This document shows, piece by piece, positions 34,082 through 42,039 of a stretch of DNA of 64,000 nt; within the stretch, counting starts at the first letter, position 1, and each line of letters opens with the position of its first letter. The position numbers were made by a program, and so were the translations under genes. The notes under the pieces were generated by a model. That model made no database searches and was not told the DNA's origin. It saw only the letters and a program-made list of their open reading frames with translations. The DNA is from Eubacteriales bacterium (GTDB lineage: Bacteria; Bacillota; Clostridia; Lachnospirales; Lachnospiraceae), in NCBI GenBank assembly GCA_030536855.1, contig JAUNPK010000007.1:18279-82278 (forward strand), written 5' to 3'.

Positions 34082-35137
34082 GTGAAAGAATGGGAGAGTA
34101 ATATAAGAAGAGTTGAACCGTATGTTCCGGGTGAACAGCCTAAGATTAGTGATGTAATCAAACTGAATACCAACGAGAATCCGTATCCACCGTCGCCTGC
34201 GGTAAAAGAGGCAGCTAAGAAGCTTAATATTAATGACTGCAGGTTGTATCCCGATCCGGAGGTTTCAGACCTTACCGGTGCAATTGCCGAGTTTTATGGA
34301 GTGGATAAGGATCAGGTTTTTGTGGGTGTTGGTTCGGATGATGTAATATCCATGTGCTTTCTGACATTTTTTAATTCAGATAAGCCGATTCTTTTTCCGA
34401 ATATTTCGTATTCTTTTTACAGTGTATGGGCAGATTTATATAGAATTCCCTATGAGAAACAGCCTTTAGACAAGGATTTTAAAATTAATCCTTCAGATTA
34501 TTACAAGGATAACGGAGGGGTAATTTTCCCTAATCCTAATGCACCTACAGGTCTTTATATGGAACTGGATGCTGTTGAGGATATTATCAGACATAACCAG
34601 GATGTTGTAGTTATCATTGATGAAGCTTATATTGATTTTGGCGGAAAATCAGCAATGGATTTTGTTAATAAATATGAAAATGTAATGGTTGTACAGACCT
34701 TTTCAAAGTCACGTTCAATGGCGGGAATGAGAATCGGATATGCCATAGCCAATAAGGCATTAATTAAGGCTCTCAACGATGTTAAATTTTCATTTAATTC
34801 TTATACAATGAACAGAACATCAATAGCTTACGGTGTTGCATCCATTAATGACAACGAATATTTTGAAAAATGTGTCAACAAAATCATAGAAACCAGAGAG
34901 GCAGCAAAGAAGTCATTGACAGAGCTGGGATTTTCTTTTCCTGATTCAAAGTCTAACTTTATATTTGCTACCCACAAAAGTGTACCTGCAAAGGAAATAT
35001 TTGAAAAGCTTAAAGAAAAGCATATATTTGTAAGATATTTTAATCAGCCGATCATAGACAATTATTTAAGGATTACAGTGGGTACTGACGAGGAAATGTC
35101 TAAGCTTATGGATGCTTTGAAAGAAATTGTGGCTTAA
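34082..35137 (+). CDS. hisC: Histidinol-phosphate aminotransferase
   Basis: A 351-residue class II-type PLP aminotransferase matching HisC. Motifs are KLNTNENPYPPSPAV at the N-terminus, LYPDPEVSDLTGAIAEFYG, FVGVGSDDVISMCFLTF, NPNAPTG, IIDEAYIDFGG, the PLP lysine in QTFSKSRSMAGMRIGYA, and FVRYFNQPIIDNYLRITVGT at the C-terminus. It would transaminate imidazole-acetol phosphate in histidine synthesis, and related enzymes also act on aromatic amino acids. The start is GTG 34082 with AAGGAGG 7 nt upstream. No other his gene is in the window, so it is outside the canonical cluster, or it serves aromatic/tyrosine metabolism instead. Confidence 0.9.
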   Translation: MKEWESNIRRVEPYVPGEQPKISDVIKLNTNENPYPPSPAVKEAAKKLNINDCRLYPDPEVSDLTGAIAEFYGVDKDQVFVGVGSDDVISMCFLTFFNSDKPILFPNISYSFYSVWADLYRIPYEKQPLDKDFKINPSDYYKDNGGVIFPNPNAPTGLYMELDAVEDIIRHNQDVVVIIDEAYIDFGGKSAMDFVNKYENVMVVQTFSKSRSMAGMRIGYAIANKALIKALNDVKFSFNSYTMNRTSIAYGVASINDNEYFEKCVNKIIETREAAKKSLTELGFSFPDSKSNFIFATHKSVPAKEIFEKLKEKHIFVRYFNQPIIDNYLRITVGTDEEMSKLMDALKEIVA

Positions 35138-35171
35138 TTGATGGGAGAATTGTAATTGATAGGAGAATTGT

Positions 35172-35807
35172 ATGGCAATTCCGTTTGAACAGAGAAATTT
35201 TCATAGAGAGTTACTTGAACTGGTAGAAAAATTACAGGCCGTGGAATGTGTTCCGCGGCTTCTTCTGCACAGCTGTTGTGCACCCTGCAGCAGCAGATGT
35301 ATAGAGTTTCTGTCCCGGTATTTTTATGTTACGGTTTTTTATTACAATCCTAATATTTCCTATGAGGAAGAATATAGGAAAAGAGTGGAAGAACAGATAA
35401 GATTTATCAGGGAATTTCCTGCGAAATATAAAGTGGATTTTATTGAAGGAGATTACGAAATTCATAAATTTTACGAGACCGTGAAGGGATTGGAGAAGTG
35501 CCAAGAAGGCGGTGAACGATGCTTTAAATGTTACAGGCTGAGACTGGAAAAGACAGCAAAGCTTGCAAAGGAGAAAGGATTTGATTATTTCACTACTACA
35601 CTGACTATCAGTCCGCTTAAAAACAGTTTAAAACTCAATGAAATCGGTCTTGAACTGGGAAAACAATACGAAGTAGAATACCTTCTTTCGGACTTTAAAA
35701 AGAAGGAAGGTTATAAAAGGTCTATTGAGCTTTCTAAAGAATATAATCTGTACAGACAGAATTATTGTGGGTGCATTTATTCAAAACAACAGATTGCCAA
35801 TACTTAA
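35172..35807 (+). CDS. queH: Epoxyqueuosine reductase QueH
   Basis: A 211-residue QueH (DUF208) protein, which performs the last step of queuosine formation in the tRNA wobble position by reducing epoxyqueuosine. The metal-binding cysteines are visible in HSCCAPCSSRC (N-terminal), CFKCYRLRLEKTAKLA in the middle, and NYCGCIYSK at the C-terminus. FYYNPNISYEEEYRKR and TTTLTISPLKNS are other family signatures. It is a non-homologous replacement for QueG. It follows hisC by 34 bp. No queC/D/E/F or tgt gene is near, so the rest of the pathway lies elsewhere or precursors are salvaged. Confidence 0.93.
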   Translation: MAIPFEQRNFHRELLELVEKLQAVECVPRLLLHSCCAPCSSRCIEFLSRYFYVTVFYYNPNISYEEEYRKRVEEQIRFIREFPAKYKVDFIEGDYEIHKFYETVKGLEKCQEGGERCFKCYRLRLEKTAKLAKEKGFDYFTTTLTISPLKNSLKLNEIGLELGKQYEVEYLLSDFKKKEGYKRSIELSKEYNLYRQNYCGCIYSKQQIANT

Positions 35808-35906
35808 GGCACTGTGATATAATTCAGACAGATTTTTACGATGGAAAATTGCATAACTGTTCGGAAAAAAGGAATTAATTAATAAATATGACAGGAGGAA
35901 TATATT

Positions 35907-36563
35907 ATGGCTAAGAAAAAAGGTGGTTTTTTAAAGGCTGCAGTAGGTATTGGAGCTGCTGTTGTTGCATCAAAGGTAGCATATGACAAGTACAAGGAGA
36001 CTAAGGAAAAGTTCTCAAAGGAAGAACAGGACAGCCTTGATTTAGAGATAAGAAAATATAATTCAATATTTGACAAAAAGATTGTTGAGATTGAAGATGA
36101 AGAGTTCTTAGGTTGTGAAGTTAAGGCTATAGGTTCTAAGCTTGTGCTGGATCTGGGACTTGCAGTTTTTGAAAAGGATGTTTATATCAATTTTGAAAGT
36201 ATTGCCAGTTCTGTAACAATAATCTTACCTGAAGGAGTTAATGTTACATGTGATATTGACAGAAAACTGGCAGGTGTCCGTAATCTCGTGGACAATGTTG
36301 AAGAAGATGGAATACACACAGTATATATTATTGGTAAAGCAGTGACAGGAAGCGTAGAAGTAATTCCGGTTAATTTCTATGTTGATGATGATATGGATGA
36401 TGAAGATGATTTTGATGATGATGAGATATTTGCCAACAAAGAAGGGGCAGATATTACAGTAATTAATAAATCAGAAGAAACATTAGATTCTTCAGAAGAC
36501 AAGAAAGAAGATAAAAAAGAATCCTCAGAAAAAGCAGAGACAATCAGCTTAGAAGAGGTTTAA
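35907..36563 (+). CDS. Membrane-anchored protein with LiaF-like beta domain and acidic tail
   Basis: A 218-residue protein of unknown function. A glycine-rich hydrophobic helix (FLKAAVGIGAAVVASKVAY, ~8-26) is followed by a charged linker. A beta-rich domain (~60-155; segments GSKLVLDLGLAVFEKDVYINF and TIILPEGVNVTCDIDR) resembles the repetitive DUF4097/LiaF-type 'toastrack' fold. The final ~60 residues are very acidic (DDDMDDEDDFDDDEIF, then Glu/Ser/Lys-rich). It has an AGGAGG site. A motif upstream (ATTGCATAACTGTTCGG, 35848-35864) resembles that before the small lipoprotein at 16738. Stress-sensing is suggested only by the fold guess. Confidence 0.62.
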   Translation: MAKKKGGFLKAAVGIGAAVVASKVAYDKYKETKEKFSKEEQDSLDLEIRKYNSIFDKKIVEIEDEEFLGCEVKAIGSKLVLDLGLAVFEKDVYINFESIASSVTIILPEGVNVTCDIDRKLAGVRNLVDNVEEDGIHTVYIIGKAVTGSVEVIPVNFYVDDDMDDEDDFDDDEIFANKEGADITVINKSEETLDSSEDKKEDKKESSEKAETISLEEV

Positions 36564-36657
36564 TTACTTGGGAACATTCAGACGTGATAATGTCCGGTGA
36601 TTCAGAACGGGATAAGATAACTTAGAAAGTATAAGAGAAAAAGAAGTTAAATTCATT

Positions 36658-37338
36658 ATGAAATACAGAGATAAAATTATTGAGTATTTTGATAAAAAGC
36701 CGGAGGGAACGGTAATTGTGGCAAACCGTATGTATGAAGACGGTTTTACCAGGATGTCTCAGGATGCTTTTTTCAGATCTGTGGAGCGACTGTGTGATGA
36801 CGGAATTATTGTCAGGATTGGTAAGGGAATGTATATTAAGTCATCAGATGCAGATAAGGATTACAATGAGCTGCTTCTTAATTATTTTTTTGGTGAGAAT
36901 AATGATAGTGGTATGTTTATAGGCTACAGACTTTACAACAAATATTCTTTAACTACTTATAAAGACAGTCGTATAGAGTTATACTCAGAAGTAATCAGAA
37001 ACAGCAGATGTGAAGTTGGGGATATTTGTGTTAAAAAGCCAGGTATTACACTTGATTTTGAAAATACAAGAGTAATAGAGGCATTGGAAATTTTACAGAA
37101 TTATCATGATATAGAGAATCTTAACAAACTTAAATTTGCAAGGTATGCCAAGCAGTTTGCCAGAGGTTACAATGATGCGGCAGCTATTGGAGTAATAAAC
37201 AGTATGAAATACAAAAAAAGTACCATTGCATTTATGAAAAAGATTCTTGATATGTATAAAGTGGAGAATTCTCTGCAGCAGTTTTTAAGCTATGCTTCTG
37301 ACTATAAGATACCATCTGTTCAGAGAATTGCCAGATGA
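36658..37338 (+). CDS. DUF6088/AbiEi-like winged-helix protein
   Basis: A 226-residue protein with an N-terminal winged helix (~1-65: YRDKIIEYFDKKPEGTVIVANRMYEDGF, then DAFFRSVERLCDDGIIVRIGKGMYI), as in the antitoxins of type IV AbiE systems and DUF6088 regulators. The middle (~66-140) resembles the AbiEi C-terminal domain in pattern, and the tail is helical (KKSTIAFMKKILDMYKVENSL). AbiEi normally partners the nucleotidyltransferase AbiEii, but no such gene is adjacent. This one could be an orphan regulator. There is no strong ribosome-binding site; AAAGAAG lies at 36638-36646 before ATG 36658. Assignment to this family rests on the N-terminal pattern. Confidence 0.6.
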   Translation: MKYRDKIIEYFDKKPEGTVIVANRMYEDGFTRMSQDAFFRSVERLCDDGIIVRIGKGMYIKSSDADKDYNELLLNYFFGENNDSGMFIGYRLYNKYSLTTYKDSRIELYSEVIRNSRCEVGDICVKKPGITLDFENTRVIEALEILQNYHDIENLNKLKFARYAKQFARGYNDAAAIGVINSMKYKKSTIAFMKKILDMYKVENSLQQFLSYASDYKIPSVQRIAR

Positions 37339-37390
37339 ACTCTTTACAAATATTGGATATCTATATATAATGTCTGTAAATTATTAATAA

Positions 37391-37485
37391 GCAGAGTAGG
37401 AATATGTGCGTTAAGTGCCGTATGAACAGGGAGTTGTCATTCGGACGAAAAGATTTCTTGCGATACATAATCCGCATCCCGCTGC
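37391..37485 (+). ncRNA. Tetrahydrofolate (THF) riboswitch
   Basis: The leader of folT matches the THF riboswitch consensus. GCAGAGTAGG at the 5' end pairs (GCAG/CTGC) with the 3' end CCCGCTGC. The conserved cores GCGTTAAGTG (37408-37417) and GAACAGGGAGTTGTC, and the 3' segment TCCGCATCCCGCTGC (37471-37485), are present in the expected order. It binds reduced folates and would control the transporter gene downstream. Confidence 0.93.
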
Positions 37486-37501
37486 TACATACACGGCGAA
37501 T

Positions 37502-37546
37502 AACCTCCTATGTAGAGCGAAGAACTTCTGCAAAGGAGGTTTTTTA
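37502..37546 (+). promoter_or_regulatory. Ribosome-binding-site sequestering stem / expression platform
   Basis: AACCTCCT (37502-37509) is an exact complement of AGGAGGTT (37534-37541), which contains the folT Shine-Dalgarno sequence. Six Ts (37540-37545) follow the right arm, so the same stem could also act as a weak terminator. It lies directly after the THF riboswitch and is the evident output stage. Confidence 0.8.
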
Positions 37547-38575
37547 ATGTCAACTTTTATTAACACTTTTACGGGATCAGCTAAGGAATTTACCAGATTA
37601 AGATCCCTGGTAGCAGCAGCGTTACTTATTGCGCTGCATACAGTTATGTCTTTCTTCTTATCTATACAGGTTACTCCTTCTTTGAGGATTTCTGTATCAT
37701 TTCTTGCAAATGTTGTTACTGGTTATCTTTTTGGACCAATTATGGGATTTGTGTGCGGAGGATTAGGAGATATAATCCAGTTTATTATTAAACCTGTGGG
37801 ACCTTTTTTCCCGGGATGGACATTAAATGCTGCACTGGCAGGATTTATATACGGATGCTTTTTCTATGGTAAAAGCCCTAAAACAGTACAGCTTAAAGTT
37901 TCTCAGGAAGATGCATTCTCAAAAAATCCGGGTAAAGTAATGAGAGTATTGGATATAACTTCTATTGCGGCTGTTTGTTTAAGCATTATAAGCTGGTTTG
38001 GATTACCTTTCCTTCAAATAATTGACAAAACCACAAAGGAAGTGAAGTTTAAGGGGACCGCCTTTGATGCTGTTATAAAATTGTCTACACAGGGTTCATT
38101 TGACAGTGCCTCTGTGCTTGCAATAATATTAATGATATGCAGTATACTTGCGCTGGTGGGCATAATTGTCAAAATAACACCTGTAACCACTGCACTACAG
38201 GTTATAGCAGGATTTATAGCCATTCTTTCAGTGTATACTGATAAAAAGACAACAACGCCTTTGACAGGATTTATAGTTATTGTTCTTATGGCATTTGTAT
38301 ATGGAGTGTTACAGCTTGTAAAACTTATGAGAAGACATACCATTGACGTAGGATTTATGATGAGGTGTATAATTGCACTGACGGTGGATACGTTGCTTGT
38401 AAATGTTTTTCTTGGTACGGAATGGTGCCATATTATGTACGGAAAAGGCTTTGCATTTTATTTTACAACAAGGTTCGTAAAGAATATGGTGCAGTTGCCT
38501 ATTAATATAATATTGGTTTATTATGTTCTTGGATTTATGAAAACTATTAAAAATAAGGTTGTTAACGGAGTATAA
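37547..38575 (+). CDS. folT: Folate-type ECF transporter S component, enlarged
   Basis: A 342-residue membrane protein. Residues ~1-110 match a folate-family ECF S component (ALLIALHTVMSFFLSIQVTPSLRISVSFLANVVTGYLFGP is its typical block), and ~263-342 match the C-terminal part (MMRCIIALTVDTLLVNVFLG, TRFVKNMVQLPINIILVYYV). Normal family length is ~170-190, so ~150 residues with about four extra helices (137-157, 187-208, 212-230, 238-258) are inserted between the halves. It captures folate together with the shared ECF ATPases, which are not in the window. The start ATG 37547 is set by the sequestered AAAGGAGG site, and the THF riboswitch strongly supports folate uptake. The longer upstream frame is the riboswitch itself. 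Confidence 0.88.
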   Translation: MSTFINTFTGSAKEFTRLRSLVAAALLIALHTVMSFFLSIQVTPSLRISVSFLANVVTGYLFGPIMGFVCGGLGDIIQFIIKPVGPFFPGWTLNAALAGFIYGCFFYGKSPKTVQLKVSQEDAFSKNPGKVMRVLDITSIAAVCLSIISWFGLPFLQIIDKTTKEVKFKGTAFDAVIKLSTQGSFDSASVLAIILMICSILALVGIIVKITPVTTALQVIAGFIAILSVYTDKKTTTPLTGFIVIVLMAFVYGVLQLVKLMRRHTIDVGFMMRCIIALTVDTLLVNVFLGTEWCHIMYGKGFAFYFTTRFVKNMVQLPINIILVYYVLGFMKTIKNKVVNGV

Positions 38576-38581
38576 GGTTTT

Positions 38582-39121
38582 ATGGAAAAGATAATGATTG
38601 CGTCAGATATTCATGGCTCTGCGTATTATTGCAGAAAACTTCTTGAGAGATATAAAGAGGAACAGGCACAGCGTCTTGTGCTGTTGGGAGATATTCTGTA
38701 TCATGGGCCGAGAAACGATCTGCCTAAGGAGTATGCACCAAAGGAAGTAATTTCCATGCTTAACCCTTTAAGAGATGAAATTATCTGTGTCAGGGGAAAT
38801 TGTGATACAGAGGTGGATCAAATGGTATTGGATTTTAATGTTCTGGCAGAGCAGGCATACGTGAATTTTAATGGATACTCTATAGTTCTTGCTCATGGAC
38901 ATAAACTTGATGATAAGAATATTCCTGCTCTTAAAGAAGGGGATGTGTTATTGTGCGGACATACACATGTACCTTTGTGCGAAAAAAGAGGAGTTTACAC
39001 CTATATGAATCCCGGTTCTGTATCAATACCAAAGGAAAATACAGCTAACAGTTACATGATTCTTTCTGATAAGTTCTACTGGAAGACTCTTGAAGGTAAA
39101 GTTTATATGACAAATGATTGA
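38582..39121 (+). CDS. yfcE: Metallophosphoesterase YfcE
   Basis: A 179-residue calcineurin-like metallophosphoesterase of the YfcE/MJ0936 group, cytoplasmic and active on phosphodiesters, requiring Mn. Motifs are MIASDIHGSAYY (D-X-H), LVLLGDILYHG (GD), VRGNCDTEVD (GNCD), VLAHGH and LLCGHTHVPLCE (GHTH), then NPGSVSIPKE. It begins 7 bp after folT. A co-transcription with the folate transporter is likely from spacing but no functional link is known. The physiological substrate is not established. Confidence 0.93.
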   Translation: MEKIMIASDIHGSAYYCRKLLERYKEEQAQRLVLLGDILYHGPRNDLPKEYAPKEVISMLNPLRDEIICVRGNCDTEVDQMVLDFNVLAEQAYVNFNGYSIVLAHGHKLDDKNIPALKEGDVLLCGHTHVPLCEKRGVYTYMNPGSVSIPKENTANSYMILSDKFYWKTLEGKVYMTND

Positions 39122-39224
39122 TTTCTCTATCTTTCAGAAATATTTTATACATTTTTAATTGCTTTTGTATTTAATTATGATAGAGTATTCTCTAGTAATT
39201 GAATGATGAAAGGCTTGGTGTTGT

Positions 39225-39629
39225 ATGAACAGTTTTAAAGATAAATTTTCCAGATTTATGTATGGAAGATATGGAATGGACCAGTTATCAAGGGCCTTAT
39301 CTCTGGTCTGCCTGGTAATTCTTATAATTACATTGTTTTTTAGAAGTAGTGTGTTATATCTTCTGGCAGTTATAGGGATTATCTATACCTATTACAGAGC
39401 GTTTTCGAGAAATATTTCCAGAAGAAATCAAGAAAACCAGAACTACTTAAAGTTTCATTACAAGTTTGTAGGCAAAATTAATAAAATTAAATTTAGAATT
39501 AATGATAATAAAACTCATAAAATTTTTAAGTGTCCAAGTTGTTCACAAAAAATCAGGGTTCCAAGAGGAAAGGGACGTATAAGTATAAAGTGTCCTAAGT
39601 GCAGAATTGAATTTATTAAGGAGACATGA
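39225..39629 (+). CDS. Two-helix membrane protein with C-terminal zinc ribbon
   Basis: A 134-residue protein. A basic N-terminus (~1-24) precedes two hydrophobic helices (~26-40 and 44-60; VCLVILIITLFF, VLYLLAVIGIIYTYY). A basic linker and a C-terminal zinc ribbon with CPSC and CPKC pairs (FKCPSCSQKIRVPRGKGR, IKCPKCRIEF, ~105-130) follow. The arrangement is typical of uncharacterised clostridial proteins; the ribbon faces the cytoplasm if both helices form a hairpin. It is followed by 100 bp of AT-rich sequence and then the subtilisin gene. The function is unknown. Confidence 0.78.
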   Translation: MNSFKDKFSRFMYGRYGMDQLSRALSLVCLVILIITLFFRSSVLYLLAVIGIIYTYYRAFSRNISRRNQENQNYLKFHYKFVGKINKIKFRINDNKTHKIFKCPSCSQKIRVPRGKGRISIKCPKCRIEFIKET

Positions 39630-39729
39630 TGCAAGTCTTGTAATAATATCTGACAAAACATTTAGGAGTAGTGACTGAAGAGGTGGTTCGGCGTGGAATC
39701 TGAGCATATAATAATATATCACTTATATT

Positions 39730-41415
39730 ATGAATATGCGGGTATTTATGAATCAGATAATTGAAAATGTATTGAATCTTGCTTTTGATGCAACCAAAGA
39801 AGAATTGTCCAAGTCTCAAATCCTGGAAACAGGGTATGACTGGAATGATAATACATGGGAAGTAATAGTAAAATACACGGGGAGTTTGGAAATGATACGT
39901 GCGGGATATACGGATGTATTCATTGAAGAACTCCTTAATTTTTATGCTATTATACGAGCCGATAAGGAAACTATTGAGAGGCTGTCCAGGGAGAAAGAAA
40001 TCATATATATTGAGAAACCAAAAAGAATGAATTATGAGATTAATAACGGTTTGGCAGCATCCTGTATAAACAGTCTGTGGGCAGTGCAACCGGAGCTTAC
40101 CGGAAAAGGTGTAATAGTTGCTGTTATTGACTCGGGAATAGATGTTACATCTGATGAGTTTAGAGATTTAGAAGGAAATACAAGGATTATAAATATATAT
40201 GACCAGATTACCAATAAAGAATATACGAGGGAAGATATAAATAATTACTTGAAAAGCGGGGATAAATCAGAAGCTCCGGGATATGATATTTTGGGACATG
40301 GGACAGACGTGGCTCAGATTGCCTGCGGCAACAGCGGTGTGGCTTCCGGTTCGGATATTATCATTGTAAAGATGGGACAGTCTTACAATGATTCATTCCC
40401 AAGAACCTCTAATCTTATGGAAGGCGTTGATTATGTAGTCAGGAAATCTATGGAATATAACCGGCCTGTAGTAATTAATTTGAGCTTTGGTAATAATTAT
40501 GGTGACCATATAGGTAATACCATAGTTGAGATGTATCTTGATGACATCATTAAGAATTACAGGTGCCAGATATGTATAGGAAGTGGAAATGAGGCGGATA
40601 AATCAATTCATAGCACAACCAACATATCTTCTTATGCCGTAAAGGATATAGAACTGGCTGTTGGTGAGTATGAGACGGGTCTTGATATTCAAATCTGGAA
40701 AGAATATTGGGATGACATAGAAATATATCTTCAGGAGCCTTCCGGTGAAATAAACTTAAGGATAGATGACCAGCCCATTAAAAAATATGATTTTGCTGGA
40801 ACAAGAATACTTTCTATCACGGGAGAATCGTCTCCTTTTAATGTGAATCAAGAAATTTTTATTGATATGATTCCTTTAAAGCAGTATATAACCACGGGAG
40901 TATGGATAATTCATTTTAAGTCCAATAAAGTAAAGTCGGGCAATATTAATATGTGGCTTCCATCAGCCTCAGTTTCCAATGAATCTACAGGTTTTTTATA
41001 TCCTGAGGCGGATAACACATTTACAATCCCGGGAACTACGGGAAGGGCAATTACAGTGGGAGCTTATAATTCCTATACAGGTGCCTATGCCCCTTTTTCC
41101 GGGAGGGGAAATACTTTGGGGCGCATAAAACCGGATATTGTAGCACCGGGAGTTAATATTACTCTGTCAAGAATTTCTAATGGAAGAAAAATTGTAAGAA
41201 CAGTTTCAGGTACTTCCTATGCAACGCCCTTTGTGACAGGGAGTGTGGCTATATTGATGCAATGGGGTATTGTACAGGGACACGATATTTTTTTGTATGG
41301 AGAAAAGGTGAAATCATACATTATAAAGGGAGCCTCTGGGGTGTATTCAGAGCCACAACCAAGCAATAAAGTGGGATGGGGAAGACTTTGTTTAAGAAAT
41401 AGTTTTCAGGAATAG
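39730..41415 (+). CDS. S8 subtilisin-like protease, Csp family
   Basis: A 561-residue S8 peptidase with the catalytic triad Asp134 (VIVAVIDSGIDVTS), His190 (ILGHGTDVAQIA) and Ser496 (VSGTSYATPFVTGSVA), numbered from ATG 39730. The long stretch between His and Ser includes a jelly-roll-like region (~330-440), as in the CspB germination proteases of Clostridia. No signal peptide is visible; the N-terminal ~90 residues look like a prodomain (MNQIIENVLNLAFDAT...). Start choice is uncertain (ATG 39730, 39736 or 39748) because none has a clear ribosome-binding site. All three catalytic residues are intact, unlike the CspC pseudoprotease. Spore germination is a guess by family. Confidence 0.85.
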   Translation: MNMRVFMNQIIENVLNLAFDATKEELSKSQILETGYDWNDNTWEVIVKYTGSLEMIRAGYTDVFIEELLNFYAIIRADKETIERLSREKEIIYIEKPKRMNYEINNGLAASCINSLWAVQPELTGKGVIVAVIDSGIDVTSDEFRDLEGNTRIINIYDQITNKEYTREDINNYLKSGDKSEAPGYDILGHGTDVAQIACGNSGVASGSDIIIVKMGQSYNDSFPRTSNLMEGVDYVVRKSMEYNRPVVINLSFGNNYGDHIGNTIVEMYLDDIIKNYRCQICIGSGNEADKSIHSTTNISSYAVKDIELAVGEYETGLDIQIWKEYWDDIEIYLQEPSGEINLRIDDQPIKKYDFAGTRILSITGESSPFNVNQEIFIDMIPLKQYITTGVWIIHFKSNKVKSGNINMWLPSASVSNESTGFLYPEADNTFTIPGTTGRAITVGAYNSYTGAYAPFSGRGNTLGRIKPDIVAPGVNITLSRISNGRKIVRTVSGTSYATPFVTGSVAILMQWGIVQGHDIFLYGEKVKSYIIKGASGVYSEPQPSNKVGWGRLCLRNSFQE

Positions 41416-41507
41416 ACTTGAAATTAATAGTAACATTGTGGTAAAGTATGTTTATGTAGTGATAAGGCTATAAATACAGTAATTATAATAGATGAAAGGG
41501 AGGAAAT

Positions 41508-41939
41508 ATGAAGATTTCAACAAAAGGCAGATATGCCATAAGAGTTATGATTGATTTGGCGGAGCATAATACAGGTGAATATATTACGTTAATGGACATT
41601 GCGTCAAGACAGGGCATTTCTGAAAAATATCTTGAATCCATTGTTGCAACTCTCAGTAAGAATGATTTTGTTATCTCCCTAAGAGGTAAAGGTGGCGGAT
41701 ATAAGTTGTCAAAAAGACCGGAGGAATATACGATTTTGAGTATATTGTTGTGTACGGAAGGTTCTTTGGCGCCTGTGGCATGCCTTGAGAAGAAACCTAA
41801 TAAGTGCCCGAAATTATTCGAGTGTAAAACAATTGCAATGTGGGAAAATTTTGAGAAAACAGTCAATGATTACTTTGAAAATATAACCATAGCAGATCTG
41901 GTTAATTCCGGAAACGGAGTGGATAATTACGTTATATAA
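41508..41939 (+). CDS. Rrf2-family transcriptional regulator with Fe-S-type cysteines
   Basis: A 143-residue winged-helix regulator. The N-terminus MKISTKGRYAIRVMIDLAEH and the recognition region SEKYLESIVATLSKNDFVISLRGKGGGY are characteristic of Rrf2/IscR/CymR proteins. Three cysteines in the arrangement C-X7-C-X5-C (VACLEKKPNKCPKLFECKT, ~87-105) match the Fe-S-cluster-binding members (IscR uses C-X5-C-X5-C), so cluster- or redox-sensing is likely. No iscS/iscU gene lies beside it in the window, and it is transcribed alone. ATG 41508 follows AAGGGAGG. It ends before a strong bidirectional terminator. Confidence 0.9.
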   Translation: MKISTKGRYAIRVMIDLAEHNTGEYITLMDIASRQGISEKYLESIVATLSKNDFVISLRGKGGGYKLSKRPEEYTILSILLCTEGSLAPVACLEKKPNKCPKLFECKTIAMWENFEKTVNDYFENITIADLVNSGNGVDNYVI

Positions 41940-41975
41940 AGATAAATAAAAAACACACGTAAATGGTAAAAAATG

Positions 41976-42033
41976 CCGGGGTTAATATGTTTGTTGCATA
42001 CATTTTACAAACATATTAACCCCGGTATATTTT
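41976..42033. terminator. Bidirectional terminator between the Rrf2 and CNNM genes
   Basis: CCGGGGTTAATATGTTTGT (41976-41994) and its exact complement (42007-42025) form a 19-bp stem with a 12-nt loop, followed by TATATTTTTA. The genes converge, ending at 41939 and 42040. Confidence 0.88.
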
Positions 42034-42039
42034 TAAGAA

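Noticed and set aside
37415-37546. Extended N-terminus of FolT
   Set aside because: The frame lies inside the THF riboswitch and its expression platform, so it is RNA structure, not protein.
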